Assembly: GCA_947470895.1 (NCBI GenBank)
Contig: CANIVF010000044.1
Coordinates: forward strand, 1-35,247
Direction of reading: 5' to 3'
Length of the DNA stretch: 35,247 bases
Origin: Bacteroidota bacterium
GTDB lineage: Bacteria; Bacteroidota; Bacteroidia; Cytophagales; Cyclobacteriaceae
The position numbers were made by a program, and so were the translations under genes. Under the pieces are notes generated by a model. The model saw only the letters and a list, made by a program, of their open reading frames with translations, did not search any database and was not told the origin of the DNA. How positions within the stretch are numbered: the stretch's first letter is position 1; each line of letters begins with the position of its first letter. Shown piece by piece: positions 1-5,587 of the stretch.

Positions 1-103
1 TCAAAAAAAAACAAGTGAATAATTTGGCTCCTAAGCGTAGCTGAAAAGTCACAGCTGAAATCAGTGAGCAAGTCTGAATTGAAATGCTGTTAAACGAAAA
101 CAA

Positions 104-133
104 AAAGCCTCGGATTTTTTAATCTGAGGCTTT
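104..133 (-). terminator. Hairpin terminator beside the left att repeat
   Basis: Inverted repeat AAAGCCTCGGATT / AATCTGAGGCTTT with one G-U-compatible mismatch and a short T-rich loop. It lies four bases outside the left 13-bp repeat of the tRNA-Lys 3' end. The intact tRNA-Lys at 4719-4791 has a hairpin of very similar sequence in the same relative position (4682-4715), so this is probably the original or a duplicated tRNA-Lys terminator displaced by integration. It could equally be the end of another element located left of the window. Confidence 0.65.
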
Positions 134-136
134 CAA

Positions 137-149
137 GTGATCCCGCTGG
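137..149. repeat. Left attachment-site repeat (13 bp of the tRNA-Lys 3' end)
   Basis: GTGATCCCGCTGG here is identical to 4718-4730, which is the 3' acceptor/T-stem end of the intact tRNA-Lys. Here the tRNA sequence stops and continues as AACAAGG instead of the T loop. A short duplicated piece of a tRNA 3' end is the usual scar left by tyrosine-recombinase integration at tRNA genes. I infer this is the distal att site of the island 137-4730. Confidence 0.75.
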
Positions 150-236
150 AACAAGGACATTAGTGTCAATCAGTACTAAATTGTACCCGTATTAACAGAT
201 AACTTAATTGGACATTTTGAAGCAATTAATTTACTC

Positions 237-2777
237 ATGCAAGAGCATGGAATTAAACTTGATCCATTAAAGGACGTGACAAGGTTGAGATATTGGTCAA
301 TACCTGATGATGCAATTATTAATGTCGAGGTCACACCATTCGAAGATGTTTATGAAATACCCGATGAAATAAGAAAATATAGAGGTACCAAGGAAAATCC
401 CATAATCTCACTCGGTCAAACAAGTCAATTCGATTTGGACGAATACGCAAAGTCTTGCCATAGGATGGGATTAAAAAATGCATCAACGAATCTTAAAATT
501 GATGAAGGAGAGATAGGAGAACATCTAAACAGTTTTATAAAATATTACCATTGGGCATTCAACCATTATGGCATTAGTTTACACTATGCAATCGACTGGA
601 CATGGAATAATTTCTTTAAGGATAATGCTTACATTATTTCCAAAGGACACAATAAGGAGAAGATTGAGAGTGAATTCGAAAGATTCTATAACTCTTATAG
701 TCAGCAACACCACATTTTTGATTTCGACAGATTAAAAAATAGTTGTCTATCGGGAGTAACGTATGATCGTCACCTTGAATTGGAATACGGTTCTAAACTA
801 AACACACTTAAGAAACTTCCACTAATTGGCGGAGCTGCAATAGCTTACGATGGAGATGAATGGTGTAAATACATCTTAGATAGCCCAACCAATAGTGGCA
901 AGACAACAACCTTCACGAGGCACTTTTTAAGCACGAAAACCAAAGGACTCATAGTTGTACCAACTCAGGGAGCTTTGGAACAGTTGGCTGCTGATAATGA
1001 GGGTGTTAAAATGTTCTACGAGAAAACAAAGGATGTTAGTGACGATGATTTAGTTATCGTTACAACCTATTCAAGTTTTATGAAGCTAAGAAGAAAGATC
1101 AATATGTTCGACCGTTTTTTAGTGGTTGATGAATTTCACAATGTGGTGTTGTCGTCCTCGAAGGACTTTCGAAACTACGAGCTTAACTACATAATGGATA
1201 ACGTCATGCATTTTTGGAAGGTAGTGTTTATGACCGGAACACATCTTAAATGTCATCATCCAGTTTTAGAAAATTTCAAGAAAGCAAAAGTGACCTACAA
1301 GCAGGACACTTTAAAAACTCTTTCCGTTGTTTATCATAGTAGTAATAACAAATGGAATTCCCTCATCAACAAAATTAATAACTATAAGGGATTGCAAGTT
1401 ATTTATATGGATGATAAACAGGAAACCAGAGGATTGGGTCGGTTACTTCAACAACTGAAAAAAAATGGCTTCTCAGACAATGAGATTCAGCTAGCGAATG
1501 CTGACCAAAAGCGTGAAAAGGAATATAAGCAGTTGATTGAGATTGGTAGGGTCAAGCCAGGGTGTAAATTGATTATTGCCACGAAAATATTTGTCGAAGC
1601 TCTTAACCTTTATGACAATGTTGAAGCGTTCCATATCATTTCTCCAATACACGGAGCTTTTATGCAACAATTGGTCACACGACCTAGAAATAATAAACAA
1701 TGTGATGTCTTTTTATATTGGAATGAAGCAGTAAAAAAGGATCAGGATTTAACCTATTGGTTTGATCAAAATTACTTCTTTCAATTTCAGATGGAGCTGG
1801 CAAACAAGTATCTAAGGACATTTGAGGATTCTGATTGGGACGACATTCATAGGAAAAGCTTGAATGGCAATGACTACGTGAGAAAAAGATTGGTTAATGA
1901 TATAGGTACGAATCACGGATTGAATGATTTATCAGTTGGCGAGAAAGAATGGGTGCTGGATTACGACTACTTGAATTGTGATTATTTAACTCAGACCAAT
2001 CAAGTCTTTGCTTATAAAAGAAATCCAAATCAATTGTACGAATATCTAAAGCAATACAATTGGACAATTCTTCCAGAGGAGATAACGAATTCATCAGCAA
2101 TTGATGTCGTTGATGATGAACAATTGGCCTTGCTTAAGCTGATGAAAGAGGAGAAGATAACTCAGTTTATTGAAGGGCTGGTCGAAGATGGACCAATAGA
2201 GAATGAAATCTTTCTTGAAGATAAACGTTACAAGGAAGAATTAATGGATGGTCGTAATGATTGGCAAATGGGAATTCGAGCTAGGTACTCAAAACTTTGT
2301 AAAGAGCTTACTTTGGAAGATGCCAATGATCTAATCAGGTCGATAAGGGAATACAAAAGAGCTTATCAGACAGCAATGTCTAAAGTAAAAATCAGAAAGG
2401 CTTTATTGGATGGCCAATCTGACACACGAGAAGTTGCTGATATGATTTTCCAACAATTTCCATTAGGTTCTGCTTGGCAAAGCGAAGATATTCTTGCAAC
2501 TATTCAGGCAATTCAAAGGGCAAAGTTTAGCGTGCTAGGAAACCCGATTAGAACTACCACAGCAGCAACACAGTTTTTGAATTTATATGTTGAAACAAAA
2601 CGATACAAAATGCACGATCCAAATGGCATACCATTGCCTGGGAGAAAGAAGGCATACAAGCAAGGCGTAAGAGTTGCAAGTCATCACCCTCTACGTAATT
2701 CAAATGGCGAACCGATCGAACCTCGATCGGTAATTCACAAACCAGCATTGGCAATAGAAATTGCCGGGCTGTTTTAG
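237..2777 (+). CDS. Mobile-element replication-type SF2 helicase, 5'-truncated
   Basis: The 846-residue product has superfamily 2 helicase motifs in order: a P-loop-like PTNSGKTT (about 217-224), VVDEFH Walker B (298-301 is DEFH), FMTGTH as motif III, LIIATKIFVEALNL as motif V and QLVTRPR (478-484) as motif VI. The first 40 residues contain KDVTRLRYWSIPDDAIIN, which resembles the end of the VirE_N/BT4734-like primase-type domain found in replication proteins of Bacteroidota mobile elements. The same frame stays open upstream to a stop at 177-179 and still reads like that domain (IVPVLTDNLIGHFEAINLL), so the ATG at 237 is probably not the ancestral start and about 100 residues are lost. No Shine-Dalgarno-like site is seen. 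An origin-binding-helicase (CyRepA1-like) relationship is possible. Activity of the truncated form is uncertain. Confidence 0.7.
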   Translation: MQEHGIKLDPLKDVTRLRYWSIPDDAIINVEVTPFEDVYEIPDEIRKYRGTKENPIISLGQTSQFDLDEYAKSCHRMGLKNASTNLKIDEGEIGEHLNSFIKYYHWAFNHYGISLHYAIDWTWNNFFKDNAYIISKGHNKEKIESEFERFYNSYSQQHHIFDFDRLKNSCLSGVTYDRHLELEYGSKLNTLKKLPLIGGAAIAYDGDEWCKYILDSPTNSGKTTTFTRHFLSTKTKGLIVVPTQGALEQLAADNEGVKMFYEKTKDVSDDDLVIVTTYSSFMKLRRKINMFDRFLVVDEFHNVVLSSSKDFRNYELNYIMDNVMHFWKVVFMTGTHLKCHHPVLENFKKAKVTYKQDTLKTLSVVYHSSNNKWNSLINKINNYKGLQVIYMDDKQETRGLGRLLQQLKKNGFSDNEIQLANADQKREKEYKQLIEIGRVKPGCKLIIATKIFVEALNLYDNVEAFHIISPIHGAFMQQLVTRPRNNKQCDVFLYWNEAVKKDQDLTYWFDQNYFFQFQMELANKYLRTFEDSDWDDIHRKSLNGNDYVRKRLVNDIGTNHGLNDLSVGEKEWVLDYDYLNCDYLTQTNQVFAYKRNPNQLYEYLKQYNWTILPEEITNSSAIDVVDDEQLALLKLMKEEKITQFIEGLVEDGPIENEIFLEDKRYKEELMDGRNDWQMGIRARYSKLCKELTLEDANDLIRSIREYKRAYQTAMSKVKIRKALLDGQSDTREVADMIFQQFPLGSAWQSEDILATIQAIQRAKFSVLGNPIRTTTAATQFLNLYVETKRYKMHDPNGIPLPGRKKAYKQGVRVASHHPLRNSNGEPIEPRSVIHKPALAIEIAGLF

Positions 2778-2833
2778 TGTACTCAGTTTGAGTGCCGAGT
2801 TTTTTGAATTTTTGAGATGATCGAAAATGCGCC

Positions 2834-2902
2834 ATCCTTTTAAAATGTACCCAAAGTGAAATCGAGCTATGTACTCACTTTGGGTACATTTTTTTAAAGG
2901 AT
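2834..2902. terminator. Long inverted repeat, probable bidirectional terminator
   Basis: Arms 2842-2859 (AAAATGTACCCAAAGTGA) and 2875-2892 are perfect 18-bp complements. Allowing a 2-nt offset in the A/T run, the complementarity extends outward to ATCC/GGAT, giving about 27-nt arms. T runs follow on both strands. The position between a plus-strand gene (ends 2777) and a minus-strand gene (ends 2997) fits termination of both. The inner motif TGTACnnAAAGTGA recurs at 2972, so a protein-binding role is also possible. Confidence 0.65.
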
Positions 2903-2996
2903 AAAGTGGATGAAGAAAGTGAGTATGGATAAGGAAGGATGATGGTGGTGGGTATGGTAGTGGTAGTTTTATGTACAAAAAGTGAGAACACTTTGC

Positions 2997-3374
2997 TCAG
3001 AATATCTTGTAAATGTTGTTGCCGTAAATAAAAAAATGATCAGAAGGGTTAACACCAATTTCTGCTAATAAAGATCGTAAAAGTTTTTTCTCCATAGTAC
3101 GTAAACTTGCTGCCGTCTCATATTCCTTTGCTTCCACAGCTTCACGCTTTTTTGAAATAATGGAAATTAGTCTACCGGATTCATTAAAGATGTTTTTGTA
3201 AGTTGACGAGTCAAATTCTAGAATAGGATATTCAGAGGATACTTTGGCAAGAGCATTGATAAACAATTTTTTTGATTTGCTGATTCTATATGGCTTACCA
3301 CTTTGCACGGTGATGTCATAAAGTTTGCTTAGCCTATTCAGTCTCTTAACTAATTTAGACCTGTCGTTCTGCAT
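2997..3374 (-). CDS. Unknown small protein with a UVR-like helical hairpin
   Basis: I choose the ATG at 3374 (125 residues, beginning MQNDRSKLVKRLNRL). The longer reading from 3425 would overlap the upstream gene by 71 nt; this one overlaps it by 20 nt. The N-terminal half is basic. The C-terminal half contains KREAVEAKEYETAASLRTME, which has the spacing of the UVR domain of UvrB, UvrC, McsA and ClpC (A..x4..FE.AA.LR..E). In those families the domain mediates protein-protein contact. Nothing else is recognisable. It appears translationally coupled to the 200-residue gene upstream. Function unknown; being inside the island suggests an accessory role. Confidence 0.55.
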   Translation of the reverse strand: MQNDRSKLVKRLNRLSKLYDITVQSGKPYRISKSKKLFINALAKVSSEYPILEFDSSTYKNIFNESGRLISIISKKREAVEAKEYETAASLRTMEKKLLRSLLAEIGVNPSDHFFIYGNNIYKIF

Positions 3375-3957
3375 ATAGCATAAGGTTACTTGCACCTGAG
3401 TAGTTGGGAGTATAGACACAGTCAAAAGCCAAATACTTATCTAAGGCATTTAGAAATTGTGCTAATTTTTCGTCATCAATACCACAGTATTCGTTTAGGG
3501 GTTTGCGTCTGTTAAAAGCTTTTCTTAAAGCGATAGCAGTTTCCAATGGCACATCAAGTAACATCTGGACTATTTGTTCGAATTGATATGCGTAAAGTAT
3601 AAAGCCATTTGTAGAGCCAATGATATGATCGAAAATGTCTTCAACTTCATTTGGAGAAGTAAGCAAACTTCTAATTTGAGCTAGCGACTGACTATAGAGA
3701 AAGGTTGCTATTATCAGGCATGATTTATAATCTGATCCATATTTAAGAAGAACATCCACCCTACTTGAGCCATAGCTCACTTCTGAATTTGCATGACAAA
3801 CTATTTTTGCAGCTATTACTTTTGGATCATCGTACACAAAAAATACAGCTTGCCCATATGCGCTCTCCTTATGTTTTAAAACTTCATCGCTAAAAAGTCT
3901 TTTCATCAACGGGTGCTGCAAAGGGAATATCTCTTCAATCAAGGTATTGTCGTTCAT
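3355..3957 (-). CDS. Hypothetical island protein, 200 residues
   Basis: A soluble-looking protein starting MNDNTLIEEIFPLQHPLM, with no signal peptide or clear membrane segment. I recognise no family. It has mixed alpha/beta-like hydrophobic blocks (YGQAVFFVYDDPKVIAAKIV; SCLIIATFLYSQSLAQIRSLL) and a conserved-looking C-terminal region. Its 3' end overlaps the UVR-like gene, so the two are likely made together as one unit. The start region diverges from the small plus-strand gene at 4055, leaving a 97-bp shared promoter region. A phage-defence or element-maintenance role would be a guess from location only. Confidence 0.55.
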   Translation of the reverse strand: MNDNTLIEEIFPLQHPLMKRLFSDEVLKHKESAYGQAVFFVYDDPKVIAAKIVCHANSEVSYGSSRVDVLLKYGSDYKSCLIIATFLYSQSLAQIRSLLTSPNEVEDIFDHIIGSTNGFILYAYQFEQIVQMLLDVPLETAIALRKAFNRRKPLNEYCGIDDEKLAQFLNALDKYLAFDCVYTPNYSGASNLMLYAERQV

Positions 3958-4008
3958 GTTCTATATATCTGTATTTTGATCCTGTGGATGTTAAATTATA
4001 AAACCCCC

Positions 4009-4051
4009 TTGACAGTAAGAACTTTGATATATACTAAAAAACATATTAGTA
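4009..4051. promoter_or_regulatory. Candidate promoter/operator between divergent island genes
   Basis: The 97-bp gap between the divergent genes holds TTGACA at 4009 followed by TATACT 15 nt later, and an inverted repeat TACTAA (4032-4037) / TTAGTA (4046-4051) directly before the ATG at 4055. The hexamer spacing is short for a sigma70-type promoter, and Bacteroidota use a different consensus, so the promoter is tentative. The inverted repeat is perfect over 6 bp and well placed to be an operator. Confidence 0.3.
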
Positions 4052-4054
4052 GAT

Positions 4055-4342
4055 ATGGCAAAAAAGGATGAGACAAAGAAGATCACAGATGATCTGTACG
4101 CTTTAAACTACCAGATAGAACAATTGAACGCTAGGTTAATATTGCATTACAATCGAGAACAGGACATAGCTCGTTACACCGAATACATTGCTAGAAATGT
4201 AGACTTTTTAATAAGCTACACTGAACACCTTGCAGAATTGTATTCATCAAACATATCGCAGCACAATTTTGGACAGGAAAGTTTTACAACTCTTAGGCGT
4301 GCCCCAACCTATGATGAGTATAAAAAAATAAGAGGAGTGTGA
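4055..4342 (+). CDS. Small charged coiled-coil-like hypothetical protein
   Basis: The 95-residue product begins MAKKDETKKITDDLYALNYQ. It has heptad-like spacing of Leu, Ile and Tyr through about residue 65 (ITDDLYALNYQIEQLNARLI), then a short C-terminal tail. No catalytic motif or membrane segment is visible. It is transcribed divergently from the unknown pair at 2997-3957. The size and helical character would suit a regulator, antitoxin-like or structural partner, but no family is recognised and no partner toxin is identified. Confidence 0.5.
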   Translation: MAKKDETKKITDDLYALNYQIEQLNARLILHYNREQDIARYTEYIARNVDFLISYTEHLAELYSSNISQHNFGQESFTTLRRAPTYDEYKKIRGV

Positions 4343-4513
4343 TAATAATCTTGTGAAACTAGCAATTTGTCCTTCACTTACTTTCGCTGCATCATTTTCA
4401 AAAGTAGCCAACTTCTGGAAAGCCTGCTTTGGAATTCCATTGCTAACTAACATGTCGATAAAGTATCCGACTTGTTGGTACACTGCTGGTAAAAAGTACC
4501 ACCTGAAAATCAA
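4343..4513 (-). pseudogene. Decayed coding fragment of unknown family
   Basis: The minus strand reads as protein-like sequence including IDMLVSNGIPKQAFQKLATF and SEGQIASFTRLL, which looks like the C-terminal part of a larger gene. There is no ATG start. The frame is closed just upstream by a stop at 4517-4519 and would have to begin at a TTG. Past about 4343 it continues antisense to the 95-residue gene, where it is unlikely to be real. I read it as a remnant. It could also be a short functional peptide or chance. Confidence 0.3.
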
Positions 4514-4555
4514 TTCTTAATCAAAGTTGAGGGCAAGACTTGCATTCTTTATACC

Positions 4556-4582
4556 TAGCCTCTCAGTGTGTTTTTGAGGCTA
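4556..4582. terminator. Hairpin near the right end of the island
   Basis: Perfect 7-bp arms TAGCCTC and GAGGCTA enclose a 13-nt loop. It lies between the decayed fragment and the repeat cluster at the island end. A following run CCTTATTTTTT is compatible with a plus-strand terminator, but no gene clearly needs it. Confidence 0.35.
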
Positions 4583-4603
4583 GAATGATCCTTATTTTTT
4601 CAT

Positions 4604-4674
4604 ATGAGTATCAAATGATACTCATTGATACTCATGTTGTTGAAAATGCCGTTCCGTGTTAAAACGGTGTTAAA
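4604..4674. repeat. Clustered short repeats at the island end (candidate recombinase arm sites)
   Basis: Three copies of TGATACTCAT lie in 32 bp: inverted at 4604-4613, direct at 4616-4625 and at 4626-4635. They are followed by two direct copies of GTGTTAAA at 4656-4663 and 4667-4674, 11 bp apart. Tight repeats close to a tRNA att core are typical of arm-type binding sites for integrase and excisionase. A related CTGTTAAA occurs at 87-94 left of the other att repeat. Function is inferred. Confidence 0.45.
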
Positions 4675-4681
4675 GAAATAA

Positions 4682-4715
4682 AAAATGCCTCAGAATTTTA
4701 GTTCTGAGGCATTTT
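4682..4715 (-). terminator. tRNA-Lys terminator hairpin
   Basis: Perfect 14-bp arms AAAATGCCTCAGAA and TTCTGAGGCATTTT, loop TTTAGT, ending four bases from the tRNA 3' end. On the minus strand the stem is followed by a T-rich stretch, as expected for an intrinsic terminator. If the island model is right, this hairpin was brought by the element and replaced the one now at 104-133. Confidence 0.7.
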
Positions 4716-4718
4716 CTG

Positions 4719-4791
4719 TGATCCCGCTGGGATTCGAACCCAGGACCCATACATTAAAAGTGTATTGCTCTACCAACTGAGCTACGGAATC
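4719..4791 (-). tRNA. tRNA-Lys (anticodon UUU)
   Basis: The minus strand folds as a complete tRNA. Acceptor GATTCCG pairs with CGGGATC (one U-G pair), with discriminator A. The D arm is GCTCAGTTGGTAGAGC. The anticodon stem ATACA/TGTAT carries loop CTTTTAA, giving anticodon TTT for lysine. The T arm is CTGGG TTCGAAT CCCAG. The gene is 73 nt; no CCA is encoded. Its last 12 bases plus one flanking base form the right att repeat of the island. Confidence 0.95.
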
Positions 4792-4834
4792 ATTAAATCT
4801 GGCTAAATTGCGGTCGTTTCCGTAATTGAGGCTG

Positions 4835-4865
4835 CAAAGGTAACAGGATATGAAAAATATACAAA
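4835..4865 (-). promoter_or_regulatory. Bacteroidota-type promoter for tRNA-Lys
   Basis: Read on the minus strand, TTTG (4865-4862), 19 nt, then TACCTTTG (4842-4835) matches the Bacteroidota -33 TTTG / -7 TAnnTTTG consensus. It lies about 45 bp upstream of the tRNA 5' end. The promoter overlaps the first codons of the divergent plus-strand gene that begins at 4850. Confidence 0.7.
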
Positions 4866-5587
4866 CGAGCATTTTAAAAATTCTTCTCCTAATTGGAATT
4901 ACTTTTTTCACTCAGGGCAGCTATGCCCAGATTTTTACCAGGCAGTTGGCCTATGCCGACTCGTTATTTAAAGTAAAGCAATACACTCAATCGTTGGAGA
5001 TTTATGAGGAAGTGCTTGCCGCCAGGCAATATTCTCCTTCTATGTTGTTGAAAATGGCCTTCATAGAGGAGGCCCTGGAAAAAGTAAGTAAGAGCCTTTA
5101 TTACCTGAGTCTATACTATAATACTACTGGTGATGATCAGACGCTATTAAAGATGCAGGAGCTGGCCACCAAAAACGGATTGCAAGGATATGAAAATCCA
5201 GAATCGGATCAGTTCTATTATCATGTCAATAAATACGATTACTTGATTTCACTGCTGCTTGCGAGTGTGGCATTATTTGCACTGGTGTGGATGTACACGC
5301 AAAAGAGAAGAGGCAAAAAACCCATCGGAGCTGTAGTGATGGCGATGATTTTTTTGGTGTTACTCGCTATAAATGTCAACTTTCCGTTAACGGATTCCAT
5401 GGTATTGATTACCAGCAGTAAAACCTACCTGATGAGTGGACCATCGGCAGGAGCCAATGTGATCGGGGTGGTTGACGAAGGACACAAGTTGCGCATGCTG
5501 AGCAAAAAAGATGTATGGCTCGAAGTGCAATGGTTTGATCATCCGGTGTATGTAAAAGAGAGTCGGGTTACACCTATCGCACTTTAA
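4850..5587 (+). CDS. TPR and SH3-like domain membrane protein
   Basis: The 245-residue product starts with a signal-peptide-like segment (residues 1-26, ending GSYAQ). It continues with TPR-like helical pairs (about 30-110: AYADSLFKVKQYTQSLEIYE is a classic TPR helix pair). Two membrane segments follow near 130-150 and 160-178, and a C-terminal SH3-like domain (about 185-245, with YLMSGPSAGANVIGVVDEGH). This TPR-membrane-SH3 order resembles BatE-type proteins of Bacteroidota, but no bat genes are nearby, so I do not assign that name. Start codon ATG at 4850. Its stop overlaps that of the convergent surface-protein gene. Confidence 0.7.
   Translation: MKNIQTSILKILLLIGITFFTQGSYAQIFTRQLAYADSLFKVKQYTQSLEIYEEVLAARQYSPSMLLKMAFIEEALEKVSKSLYYLSLYYNTTGDDQTLLKMQELATKNGLQGYENPESDQFYYHVNKYDYLISLLLASVALFALVWMYTQKRRGKKPIGAVVMAMIFLVLLAINVNFPLTDSMVLITSSKTYLMSGPSAGANVIGVVDEGHKLRMLSKKDVWLEVQWFDHPVYVKESRVTPIAL

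Larger units (their letters stand above)
137..4730. mobile_element. tRNA-Lys-associated genomic island without an integrase
   Basis: About 4.6 kb between two copies of GTGATCCCGCTGG, one of them inside the tRNA-Lys gene. Each copy is followed by a similar GCCTC/GAGGC hairpin. Content differs from the housekeeping genes to the right: a replication-type helicase with a missing N-terminus, two unrecognised overlapping genes, one small coiled-coil protein, a decayed fragment, and repeat clusters near the right end that look like recombinase arm sites. No integrase, excisionase, relaxase or capsid gene is visible. The helicase is truncated right next to the left att, so the likely history is deletion of an integrase and excisionase module. 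A non-autonomous element moved by an integrase elsewhere is the alternative. Confidence 0.7.

Noticed and set aside
4009..4035. E. coli-like -35/-10 promoter before the 4055 gene as a firm call
   Set aside because: The spacer is only 15 bp and Bacteroidota sigma factors use another consensus; kept only as a low-confidence site.
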